The notes beneath the pieces are model-generated. The model was given only the letters and a program-made list of their open reading frames with translations. It did not search any database and was not told where the DNA came from. This document shows, piece by piece, positions 14,660 through 22,869 of a DNA stretch of 64,000 bases. This DNA is from Seriola aureovittata (lineage: Eukaryota > Chordata > Actinopteri > Carangiformes > Carangidae). The translations under genes were made by a program, and so were the position numbers. Location: the NCBI RefSeq assembly GCF_021018895.1, contig NC_079379.1:22252276-22316275 (forward strand). The letters are read 5' to 3'. Within the stretch, counting starts at the first letter, position 1. Each line of letters starts with the position of its first letter.

Positions 14660-15979
14660 CGCTCTTTTGTCACTGCAGGGTCAAAGAGGGCCGATTGGAT
14701 TCCCTGGAGCTGAGGGAGAGAAGGGAGACAGAGTAAGTTAAACCAAAGCTTCATGACATTTTGAAAGATATTAAATAGATGTTTCCCACAAACCATTTGG
14801 TGTCTCTGATAAAAAATGGGTTCTGACTTTTCTCTTCATAGGGTGGTCCTGGTTTCAATGGCGTCCCAGGACCCACGGGCCCACCTGGAGCTCCTGTAAG
14901 CAGTTCTTAGTTTGATCAGCTCTATTTCCTTTTACTGTAAGAACAAACGGGCAGGAAGTAACTGATAAACTTTTGATTGAATCCCTTCTCACAGGGTGTG
15001 GAGGGAATCCGTGGACGTCAGGGTCTGCAGGGGCCCAAGGGTGACGATGTGAGCTCTACTCTTCAACTTAGATTCTGGATTATATTTCAACCTATTACCT
15101 TAAAACACTGTTTCAGTTTTAAGACCTGTGCTTTGATATTGATTAGGGAGCTGTGGGACCTCAAGGAGAGCAGGGACCTCAGGGAGAGAAAGGAGATGTG
15201 GTAAGTATACTGATGGCATTGTGGCTCATTCATTCTTTAGCACCATTGTTTGGAGGGAGACTGGGTTATAACTGTATAGTGTGGCCTTACAGGGGGAGCC
15301 AGGTGCAGACGGCTTGGATGGACTTCCTGGAACTGATGGTGCTAAGGTGAATTCTAATTTTAAACAGCCAATATTTTATTCCAATATTCAATAACTTAAC
15401 ATTTTACTCTCTCTCTCTCTCTCTCAAAAAAGAAAAATTGAGTTTCAACCAAGATTTCTTTTATAGTTTTTAGAGGGTAAAACCTGTGATACAGTTTATA
15501 GACCTCACTATATTTGGAACCTAAAACAATGTCTATTTAGTTGACTTAACTAAACTGAATTTACTGCTTGAGTTTTCATGTGTAACAGGAAGTTTGTTAT
15601 TTTGATATTTTGTCCATATTTTGTGTTTTAAAGCTGTAAGCTGTAGCTGTAATTTACTAAATTAAAGAATAATTAATAAACAAAAATCAACAAAATCAAA
15701 CGTAAAAAAGAAAAAAGCTAAAACATCCAAAGATTAAATTACTTTATATTTCCTAGTATATATCAGAGACTGTCTAATTTGTAGTTTATGGTGACACCAT
15801 GTAACATATAAATAATGAAACAATAAAACACACCTCATATCAGCTCAATATACTCAGGCGTTGCCCGGGTGACTACAGCCTTACTTGGACTGGTATGACC
15901 TGTAGCCTACGGTGGCTAATGTTAGCTAACGTCAGGAGGGCACCATTCTCCCATAAATGTAGCATAATAGTAGCTTCTG

Positions 15980-16023
<44 letters not shown>

Positions 16024-19000
16024 TATTGATTATTCTCCTTGTATGCAATAAACTGTGAATCTACTCAACAGGGAGAGCCTGGTACACCTGGAGCTGGCGG
16101 TGTCAGGGGGATTGTGGGTATTCCAGTAAGTCCAACATCATTTATATTCATTGTGTTTCTACATCAATAACAGTCTGTGACAGTCTGCACTTATCATCAA
16201 TTACAGGTCATGTCGTTAATTATGAATTTGGACCATTTTATTTTTTATTGCAAAGTTAGTGAAAGCAGAGGGCAGAGCTCCTGTTTGAGGCTACAGGGGG
16301 GGTCAGATGAATAAATCATTAGAAGTCAAGCAACCAGCAGGAAAGACAATGTGATGCCAAGAACACATCTACAGTACCTTTGCCCATAGAGCTGCGAGGT
16401 GAGAGGCGGCAGATGTGGCTCGAATGGTAAAACAGAGAAGGTGCATTAGATTTCATAGATTTATCTCACCGTTTCCTAAAAGAAGATACACAGTCTGGTC
16501 TTTTATTTCCAGGAAACCTTTTTGGATTATGTGTCAGTTCGTATATAAACTGCGTAACTGGGAACTTGTGTATTCTTTAAGTAAGGATGCATATCTGTCT
16601 GTTTTTGTTGCCATAATAAGATTAAGTATTACACGTAGGTCAGCAGAGGGTTTGTTTTCTGCCTCTTCAGTCATGCCGGCAGCGCAGCTACAGAAGTGGC
16701 AGCGACAGTCTGAATCGTAATCACTCTGGTGATCTCTTGACCTTTTCTCCAGCTCCACCAGCAAGGATAGTTTTGTGGCTCTCAGTGAAATATCTCAATG
16801 CTAAACAAAGATGGTGAATATGGTAAACGTCAGTATGTTAGCATGCTTTTAGCTTTTAGCATTTAGCTGCAGGTCTCATTCAGGTCATACAGGGTGGATG
16901 GTAAAGGTGGGAAAGATTCCCATGTTACTGTTTGTTAGTGTTCACGTCATACAGACAGTCTCTCGGCTTGGACGTCAACAAGAACTTGTAGTTGTAACTC
17001 TGATCAGGGCTGCGACTGATAATCATTTTCATTATTGATTCATTTATTTGATTAGTTTAAAAAAAAAAATTTAAACCACTAATCGATTATGAAAACAGTT
17101 GCAGAAAAACAGTGCAGACTAATCGATTAATCGACTTATTGTTGCAGAATCTTTGCCCTGTTCACAAGTATTTAAAAAGTTTTAGATGTGTCTGACGTTA
17201 CCTCATCGACCTTCAGTCTTGTCAACACACTCCACAGACACAGGGTTGAAGGATGCCGCAGCAATGACACATTCATTTTCTGCTTCTTCTCATACGGTGT
17301 TTTGTTGTTCCCAGGGCCTGCCGGGGAAGCAGGGAGTCGTCGGACCCCCTGGTGCAAAGGTAATTTGAATCATCTGCTACTTAATGAGGCATTTCCACAT
17401 AGTATATCCAACATTTTATTGCTGCAGTCGATTTCAGTAGAAGAGTGTTTGAACTGATAAAGATAAGAACTGATGTCTAACTCAGTGGCGTTTCTTTTGT
17501 GGATTTAGGGTGATAGTGGTGCGGAGGGACCCATCGGGCCAGTTGGACTTCCTGGGAAGACTGTGAGATTAACCCCATTACGCCTCTTGTCATACTCATA
17601 ATTATATTTACCCATTTAGCTGTTTTGATTCAAGTCATATTTTCAAACCCATCAACAATCATTTGTGTCCAAACAGGGTGAGACTGGAAAAGATGGAGAA
17701 GATGGAAAATCAGGAGTTAAAGGAGCAACGGTGAGTTTACACTTACTCTCTATTAATGTGAAGGTCCGTCTGTTGATTTTGACGGATGTTAGTTGCTCTT
17801 TTTCCAATAGAGGTTTCAGGTACGTATCACCGAGCTGACGGGTAAACTATGGTTGATGTGTTAACTGTATCTATAATCAATTTCCAGGGTGAAACAGGAA
17901 AACAGGGGCCGGTGGGGCCCGCAGGTCCCGCAGGCATCCAGGTGAGACGATATTATCATAAAGTTCCATAAACTGACACTTAAATTTAAATCATAAGAAG
18001 AGTAAACATGTATAGAAGAAATGTGCATGACATAAAATGTGGTATTTCCAGGGTGATAAAGGAGATAAAGGTGACACCGGTGCCAAAGGATTCAAGGGTC
18101 ACACTGGACACAAAGGTGATCAGGTAAGACAAGTATCTCTTTTTTTTTTACCTGTGCTGCTTTAAAACATTGATTATGATGAGAGTCTGCAGGTGCAGTG
18201 AAGCGCATCATGTTTTTCCATGTGTTGTTTAGGGACCTATGGGACCAATGGGACCAAAAGGAAGTCTGGTAAGAAATATTATAATGTCCGTGTATTTGTT
18301 TAAATGAATCTGTGATGAATGAGGGTCACTCACCATTGTTTTCTTCAATGGACAGGGCGACACGGGAATGGCGGGAGATCCCGGCGTGAAGGGAGACCAG
18401 GTGCGTGGAGCCACGTTTGTTGTTTTTGAGGACTCATATCTGTTTTGGAAAATGCGACAATTTTTCCTGTCAGTGGGTTTGAAAGACGTCAGCTGATCTC
18501 TGTTTGTTGCAGGGTCCTCCTGGTGTTACTGGACTCAAAGGAGAGGTATTTAAAATCTACCGTCTGTACTTCAGCTGCAGCACACTTCTGTCTCTAAGCT
18601 GTTTCCTGAGGATCTTTTCACATAGAAACAGATAACTCCACCAGTGTGCTGTGATACCTGCTATTTTGGCGTTGCATTGTATATGAATTATAACAACGTA
18701 AACCAGCTGATCTAGTTCCCCCACGTGTCTTGATGAAACCTTTACACATGTAAAAGAAACAAGGAATGAGGTTCTACCGGTGATGATCTGTGTTCTTTCA
18801 ACATCAGCGTGGAGACAAGGGCTCAAGAGGAGCAGCGGGCATCGATGGCAGACCGGGCCAGACGGGACACGAGGGTTTGGCCGGGCCGATGGGAGCTCGA
18901 GGGCTGGAGGGAGAAACAGGCCTCCCCGGAGCGCCAGGTCCCAGAGGTCTACCTGTAAGTGTTACAGTTATAAATATAGAGCATGTACACATTCTTAGCA

Positions 19001-19608
19001 AGCTAACGTTAGCATTTCGGTCGAAGCACAGCCTCACAGAGCTGCTAGCATGAAGAGGGTTTGTGTTTTCTGCTAGTTCAGGGTAAGTGTGTGATAAATT
19101 ATAAACCTTATAGTCTTGGCTCGACCAACCATCAGTCACTGATGTTCATGATTCCCAGGGCCCGAAAGTGAGTGACGAGAAGCTTCGGGAAATGTGCTCA
19201 GCCGTTGTGGAAGGTGCGGTTTGTTCACTTTAATTTGATCTTATCACATCTTAACTCATATTTAACCCACGATACGACTGTGTTATTACAGGTAAATACT
19301 ATAAACTGCTTAGTGTGTTAATTGAATTTGTTATCTGTGCATTTAGAACAATTAGCAGAGTTAAAGAAAGAGCTGCTGAAGACGCCAGCAGCCCTTGGTG
19401 CCCCTGGCATCCCTGGACCGGCAGGACCTCCTGGCCCCCCTGGAGCAGCTGGAGCAGCAGGAGCAACAGGAGCTCCAGGGCTGATGGGACCCAAAGGCCC
19501 ACCGGGCTTCTTCGGAATTCCAGGCGGACCGGGCAAGAAAGGTCAGCAAACCTTTTCCACTACTCAATACTGAAGTCCAACAAAGAAACCTTAAGTGGTT
19601 TGCAAATG

Positions 19609-19653
<45 letters not shown>

Positions 19654-20973
19654 TGTGTGTTTCAGCAGCACAGTGATGGATAAGCTCTGGTGTTGTGATA
19701 GTTTTTTCGCTTTTCTTTTCATTTTCCTGGAGAGCATCCAGAGCTACAGCGGACACGGTGGCAAGAAATTGAATCCTTTAGAGAAAACAAAGGCTGTGGG
19801 CTCCGGCAGTACGTCGGTCATGTACAGCGTTCTGAGGAAAAAGAAGGGATTCACCCATGCATAACATTATACAATCAATGATTCACCAAACAAGGCTGAA
19901 TTACAGTGGAGTCATTAAGTTTCCTAATTACATCCCCATAACTGTGGAAACAGTGTGCCTCTCCATTTCATCTCGCCATTAATTTGTGCGTCCTCTGTGT
20001 GCTCTTCTCTTCCGCAGGTGATGCTGGGGAGAAGGGAGACAAGGGAGACAAGGGAGAGGACGGCGTAGGTGTCAAAGGAAGCCCAGGTGCACCCGGTGCA
20101 CCAGGTAAGGCTGGACTATATCTGACGTTGGGGTCTTAAAAATGTCCAGACATTTTACTTAAATTTACGTTATCCTCACTTTTTGTGTGACAAAATACAA
20201 ACTGCAATGACGACAGATCTATAATCACGAATGTCCGCAACTGACTGACTGACTGACTGAGTGACTGACTGACTGAGTGACTGACTGACTGAGTGATCGT
20301 AGTTCCACCTCTGGTCAGCCGAGTTTGCCCATTGGCCATTACACTTTCTAAATGAATTGGCACAAACAGTTTCTATTAAGGGGGAGACAAAATAAGACAT
20401 AACAGCCGAAATCACAACACAGTCTTTCATGATTTTGTCGGATGATGTCGTGGTTATAAAATGACGCGATGACATCCTCGGTTTCGCACATTGACCATAT
20501 GCTGTCCAGTCATATCCCATCCTGTTTATTTTTCTAAAGAGGATGAAACTGCTTTTGGACATGATTTTGAAAACAGGGTCGTGTGTCCAACAAAGGTTTA
20601 TATGATAAATTTATTCCCGCATTTTCAATGAGCCCATGTCGGCTGGATCCACTGCTATTCAAGGTGTCTGTCCCTTTCACAACATGTAGTTACTTTAATT
20701 CGCTCAAAAAGTGGAAGCTACATCACCGAGGCTTTAATAATGCTTAACCTGTTTTGTATCTCCTCCTCAGGTGAACCAGGCTCCCCCGGCATTGGCAAAG
20801 ACGGCAAAAATGGCGAACGTGGTGACGCAGGAAATCCCGGTATCCCAGGAGCAGCCGGTCCAAGGGGACCCTCAGGACCACCGGGCCTTTGTGACCCATC
20901 AACCTGTATAGGCCGAATCCCACCTCTCTATATGGTCAGCGGAAAGAAATCCGCCAGCTACAAGAACCCGTGA
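804..20973 (+). CDS. col9a1: col9a1-like gene: collagen type IX alpha-1 chain, complete, 37 coding exons
   Basis: This gene encodes a secreted FACIT collagen chain that, in the known family, joins alpha-2 and alpha-3 chains to form the type IX heterotrimer on type II collagen fibrils. Splicing the exons given in the block entries yields 2799 nt, or 932 residues plus TGA, close to the 921 residues I recall for human COL9A1. The order is signal peptide, NC4 (to about residue 254), COL3, NC3, COL2 (418-756), NC2 (757-788), COL1 (789-903) and NC1 (904-932). COL2 and COL1 come to 339 and 115 residues, the lengths I recall for this chain. Diagnostic stretches are [23 protein letters not shown] and the NC3 motif CPAACP. 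All exon phases join without frameshift. I cannot tell which teleost col9a1 co-orthologue this is. Exon boundaries were read by eye from splice signals. Confidence 0.93.
868..2590 (+). other. col9a1 intron 1
   Basis: No exon is visible in this 1.7-kb intron apart from the LINE-like tail at 1708-1900. The rest is unremarkable AT-rich sequence with a pyrimidine run near 1561-1585. In mammals the first intron of this gene carries chondrocyte enhancer elements, but I cannot assign any here by eye. Confidence 0.6.
1708..1900 (-). mobile_element. probable LINE 3' tail in antisense, with (ATTAG)n
   Basis: A short (ATTAG)n run is followed by CTTTATTAATCCCACAACTGGG and then a region that degrades into A/T/C-rich sequence. 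On the - strand this reads as a 3' end finishing in a pentanucleotide repeat, a form common for teleost non-LTR retrotransposons. No coding remnant is visible, so the clade is not assigned. Confidence 0.45.
2591..7491 (+). CDS. col9a1: col9a1 exons 2-5: NC4 (thrombospondin N-terminal-like / laminin-G fold) domain
   Basis: Exons are 2591-2662, 3639-3768, 6657-7053 and 7411-7491, joining in phases 1, 2 and 0. They encode residues 22 to 248. Exon 2 ends with GQDDLPG. Exon 3 carries FDLITQFQ and LQVAYRL. The large exon 4 carries [35 protein letters not shown] and LYVDC. Exon 5 carries [20 protein letters not shown]. Four cysteines (TVCPP, YVDCQ, IHCDP, ESCNE) match the two disulfides of the family's NC4 domain. 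In type IX collagen this globular domain projects from the fibril and binds other matrix components. The basic charge seen in mammalian NC4 looks weaker here, because exon 4 has many Asp and Glu residues. Confidence 0.93.
3769..6656 (+). other. col9a1 intron 3, with microsatellites and a repeat-like block
   Basis: The 2.9-kb intron holds the (TG)n(GA)n tract at 3994-4062, a C-run next to (CCA)n at 4308-4335 and a poly-T run at 6113-6132. A block at about 4860-5390 is rich in short A/G words (for example GGGCGGGGCAGACAATCA and GGACAAAGACAGGAAGTA). It resembles a common teleost interspersed repeat I remember, but no family is assigned. I see no exon. Confidence 0.5.
3994..4062. repeat. compound microsatellite (TG)n(GA)n
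   Basis: A (TG)n run with one TA variant passes directly into about 24 GA units. It lies in col9a1 intron 3. Confidence 0.95.
7492..9596 (+). other. col9a1 intron 5
   Basis: A 2.1-kb intron without visible exons. It contains an (AC)n tract at 9120-9148 and a GCTAGC/TTAGC-rich stretch at about 8240-8540 typical of teleost interspersed repeats. The alternative promoter of the mammalian short form lies in the equivalent region of the gene, but no promoter can be recognised here. Confidence 0.5.
9120..9148. repeat. (AC)n microsatellite
   Basis: Fourteen uninterrupted AC units in col9a1 intron 5. Confidence 0.95.
9597..9614 (+). CDS. col9a1: col9a1 exon 6: 18-nt microexon (MYANAE)
   Basis: A long pyrimidine tract ending CTTCAG precedes 18 coding bases and a GTATTT donor. 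The exon is in phase 0 on both sides, so it can be included or skipped without changing frame. In mammals a short exon at this point links NC4 to COL3. The sequence itself is not conserved, so the call rests on the splice signals and the position. Confidence 0.6.
10023..13363 (+). CDS. col9a1: col9a1 exons 7-15: COL3 triple-helical domain
   Basis: Exons are 10023-10112, 10242-10277, 11491-11562, 11799-11843, 11945-11980, 12092-12115, 12226-12279, 12743-12814 and 13325-13363, all phase 0. They encode residues 255-410. Gly-X-Y triplets start after PDKSVQ in exon 7 and run to about residue 400. Exon 12 is only 24 nt and encodes GPASEGPA, which breaks the Gly-every-third pattern. Such imperfections are normal in FACIT chains and give local flexibility. 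Exon 15 ([13 protein letters not shown]) leaves the helix and leads into NC3. The exon 9 donor is a weak GTAGGA and the exon 13 donor is GTCAGA. The others fit consensus well. Confidence 0.88.
10278..11490 (+). other. col9a1 intron 8
   Basis: This 1.2-kb intron has no exon that I can see. It carries a (CT)n tract at 11068-11091 and a poly-A run at 10926-10940. Open frames here on either strand are low-complexity or lack splice support. Confidence 0.55.
11068..11091. repeat. (CT)n microsatellite
   Basis: Twelve CT units in col9a1 intron 8. Confidence 0.93.
11619..11659. repeat. (GT)n microsatellite
   Basis: About twenty GT units with one TA variant, 57 bp past col9a1 exon 9. Confidence 0.93.
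13556..13612 (+). CDS. col9a1: col9a1 exon 16: NC3 cysteine pair and start of COL2
   Basis: The 57-nt exon encodes [19 protein letters not shown]. The CPxACP motif matches the NC3 hinge of type IX alpha-1 chains (human CPNACPPG, from memory), whose cysteines form inter-chain bonds. COL2 begins at the glycine after this motif, residue 418. The exon has a TGTAG acceptor and a GTGAGG donor and is phase 0 on both sides. Confidence 0.92.
13613..14248 (+). repeat. col9a1 intron 16 with a probable dispersed teleost repeat (about 13840-14105)
   Basis: The block containing GTTAATCCAAAAATGGGCCC, AATCAATGGGGATTGAATCA and TTTTGGAGCCAGACCCTAGT resembles a repeat widely scattered in percomorph genomes, from memory. 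It has no coding potential and clear ends are not visible, so the element type is left open. Confidence 0.4.
14249..18954 (+). CDS. col9a1: col9a1 exons 17-33: COL2 triple-helical domain
   Basis: Exons are 14249-14302, 14477-14530, 14679-14732, 14842-14895, 14995-15048, 15147-15200, 15293-15346, 16072-16125, 17315-17359, 17509-17562, 17677-17730, 17888-17941, 18052-18123, 18233-18268, 18356-18400, 18513-18545 and 18808-18954. Eight consecutive exons (17-24) are exactly 54 nt, the classical collagen unit. With the tail of exon 16 and the first triplet of exon 34 they give 339 residues of continuous Gly-X-Y. Exon 32 is 33 nt and ends mid-triplet (GE), completed by CGT at the start of the large 147-nt exon 33. 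In the family this domain docks on type II collagen fibrils and carries cross-linking lysines. Confidence 0.92.
14612..14655. repeat. (TA)n microsatellite close to a 3' splice site
   Basis: About 22 TA units end 23 bp before the acceptor of col9a1 exon 19. Length changes here alter the distance between branch point and exon. Confidence 0.95.
15980..16021. repeat. (TG)n microsatellite
   Basis: About 21 TG units located 50 bp upstream of col9a1 exon 24. Confidence 0.95.
16126..17314 (+). repeat. col9a1 intron 24 with two repeat fragments
   Basis: The 1.2-kb intron holds a fragment at about 16795-16905 with TATGTTAGCATGCTTTTAGC and TTAGCATTTAGCTG, and another at about 16990-17150 rich in TAATCGATTAATCGA. 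Both families recur elsewhere in the window: the first at 18975-19055 and 54180-54500, the second at 52248-52505. No exon is visible between these relics. Confidence 0.5.
18975..19055 (+). repeat. fragment of the GTTAGCATTTAGC dispersed repeat
   Basis: In col9a1 intron 33, AAGCTAACGTTAGCATTT is followed by GCACAGCCTCACAGAGCTGC and TAGCATG. This order matches a teleost repeat I remember and continues the fragment type seen at 16795-16905. Only about 80 bp remain. Confidence 0.45.
19159..19541 (+). CDS. col9a1: col9a1 exons 34-35: NC2 domain and start of COL1
   Basis: Exon 34 (19159-19213) encodes GPK followed by [15 protein letters not shown]. Exon 35 (19347-19541) completes a Glu codon and continues [17 protein letters not shown] before Gly-X-Y resumes. 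The 32-residue NC2 segment is amphipathic, with Leu at heptad-like spacing and one Cys. In type IX collagen NC2 drives chain selection and trimer registration. Exon 34 ends in phase 1 with a weaker GTGCGG donor. A (TG)n tract lies 70 bp past exon 35. Confidence 0.91.
19610..19661. repeat. (TG)n microsatellite
   Basis: About 26 TG units with one TA variant, between col9a1 exons 35 and 36. Confidence 0.95.
20018..20973 (+). CDS. col9a1: col9a1 exons 36-37: end of COL1, NC1 and stop codon
   Basis: Exon 36 (20018-20104) encodes Lys/Asp/Glu-rich triplets, including two GDK repeats. Exon 37 (coding part 20771-20973) ends COL1 at residue 903. NC1 follows: [18 protein letters not shown] and on to KKSASYKNP, then TGA at 20971-20973. 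The two cysteines CDPSTC match the conserved C-terminal pair of type IX alpha-1. Two short interruptions of the triplet pattern (GEDGVGVKG and GIGKDG) lie at positions typical for FACIT COL1. Confidence 0.92.
20241..20580 (+). repeat. (CTGA)n tandem repeat followed by a dispersed repeat shared with 60190-60520
   Basis: Positions 20241-20296 are tetranucleotide repeats with a 16-bp higher-order unit, GTGA plus three CTGA. The following sequence (GAGTGATCGTAGTTCCACCTCTGGTCAG, then ATTGGCCATTACACTTTCTAAATG and CAAACAGTTTCTATTA) aligns by eye with 60200-60295 in the same order. This is therefore a dispersed element whose first end carries the tetranucleotide run, not just a simple repeat. Confidence 0.5.
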
Positions 20974-21715
20974 GGCATCACCGCTCGTTGACACATTTCC
21001 AGATCTCATCCTGTCGTGACCAAGTTTGAGTTTGAGGGCTTCTCAGAAACGGGGCCGAGGTGGTCTTTGGGAGTCCTCAGGCGTCTCCATCTGAACCACG
21101 GATCTAAGAGACACAAAGGAAAACAGAGACAAGACACAACTGTAGAATACTGTATAGATATTTTAACTCGTTTGTGACTTTAGTGAGAGCTTATCTTGAC
21201 GGTGCATATTCAAAGATAATTGCTGCTGACGCCAAAGCAGCGTCTTCAAACTGACACGGGCCTGCAGGTCCATGAAATGTCCGAGTACAGCTGCTGACCC
21301 CCGGCATTCCTTACGTACTTTCATCAAAACAAATATGAGCAGGTTGTGAAATAAAAAATAAAAATAAAAAAAATAAGGTACATCTCTTTGATTTCCACTT
21401 ATGCATGTACTTTTAAATTTCTTGAATAAGCTCACAAGAAGACATTTTCTTCTAGATCCATGTAACAGCACATCAGGTGCCATTTTGACCAGTTTATTCT
21501 CATTGCAATCATGAGCCGGTTAGGAAACAAGAATTTGGTGAAGTGAAAAACATTTTAAGATTTCACATGTGCAGACCTGAGCTGACATCTGCATCAATGT
21601 GCTTCTTTTTTTATTTTTTTTGAAAAAATTTAGGATCATAAATTTGTTTTGCCCGATCTTGTCATATTAATGTTCTTTTTCAAACATTGTAATAAAGTGA
21701 TATGTTTTGGATAGT
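20974..21715 (+). other. col9a1 3' UTR with candidate polyadenylation signal
   Basis: AT-rich non-coding DNA follows the TGA. A canonical AATAAA at 21691-21696 lies about 720 bp past the stop and is the best candidate for cleavage, probably near 21710-21720. An earlier A-rich stretch around 21349-21375 also contains AATAAA-like words and could be an alternative site. The end of the transcript is inferred only from these motifs. Confidence 0.5.
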
Positions 21716-22403
21716 ACTGAATTAAAACTGTTATTCACTGGTACACACAATCCATCTCAGAGCTGCCGCAGCGATCTTCTGTTAGAGGGAACTGAGGTTC
21801 AAAGATGCACAACTGGCAGCGAGTCACATTATTACGTGGCATGACTAAGAGAATTAAGCAGATTTGTATTCACACGGCGAGGTGGTCGATCAATGAAATT
21901 CCTCAGCCGCTTTATGATAAAATGGTGTCCTGTTGAAAATAGAGTCCCTGGGTTGTTGTGGATATAATGTGGATTCAGGAAGGCATTTCACTGTTGCCTG
22001 GTTACAGCGGAGAGAGTCAACATCATCCCTACAGCTGTCTGCACAGCACAAATACATTCACAGATCAAATATGACCTTTACCAGGCTGCAGAAAAAGAGT
22101 TAGCATAGCAGCCATCCCAAAGACGTCCCTTTGATTTAATAGATCGTATCGTGGCTCGCAGCCAATGGGTTTTAAGTTGTGTACATAAGTGGAAAGGGTG
22201 CGCAGGGTTCATAGAATTTGATTTCAGCAAAAGATTAGTGATTGATTTACATATTCAGCTTATGGATATTCAACATGATGGATAGCAGAAGAACAGAGTA
22301 TATTTCAAAGTGACACTATTTTAAATCCATTTACAAATTTATAAAGGATATAAATGAGTTGGATCTTTAAAATAGTCTGAATTAATGTCACTAAAATTTA
22401 TAT

Positions 22404-22869
22404 TTAAAGGTCCCACTTTTTACACTTTTTCAGGTGTTTTATTTGAAGTGTTGATCCATAAGGAGAACCAAAAACCTTAATGTAGAGTTTACATTTCCTC
22501 TCAGGCTTCTCTCTGGAGCTCTAGTAACAACAGGTTGGTGAGCCAATCAGAGGAGAGGAGGCTCTGAGCCTCTCTTCTGATTGGCTGACTGCTTTCTGAA
22601 TGATTGAATAAAAATAAAGCAGATTTCAGGTAAAACACTAGGAGATACAAAATCCTGTGAGGTTGGATGGTGGGTCCAGGTGGGGTGGGACTGAGAACGG
22701 TGACTCCTTTGTTGTGACATCACAAAGTTACAGGAAGTCCTGACGGCTGGTTTTAAGGCTGTTTCTGAATACAGGATTACTTTCACAGTATTAATATAGA
22801 ACCTAGACCTGATCTATAATCACACTATACATGGACATCTACCTTTATACAATATGTCTATAACTTTAA
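22404..22869 (+). mobile_element. non-autonomous DNA element (MITE) with central hairpin and TTAA at both ends
   Basis: The segment begins TTAAAGGTCCCAC and ends near TTAA at 22866-22869. It has a 46-bp hairpin at 22541-22586 whose 18-bp arms differ at one base. It matches the reverse complement of bases 1-358 over roughly 300 bp. TTAA at each end and a partial AGGTCCC / GTCTATAACT inverted terminus suggest a piggyBac-type MITE with a decayed right end. The family assignment is inference. The dispersed-repeat nature is seen directly. Confidence 0.65.

Noticed and set aside
20241..20296. Regular spaced repeats that could suggest a CRISPR-like array
   Set aside because: The period is 4 bp with a 16-bp higher order, there are no unique spacers, and the context is a vertebrate intron. 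It is a tandem microsatellite within a dispersed repeat.
22404..22869. Intergenic promoter based on the paired CCAAT words
   Set aside because: The CCAAT words are the hairpin arms of a dispersed element, also present in the copy at bases 1-358, so they do not indicate a local promoter.
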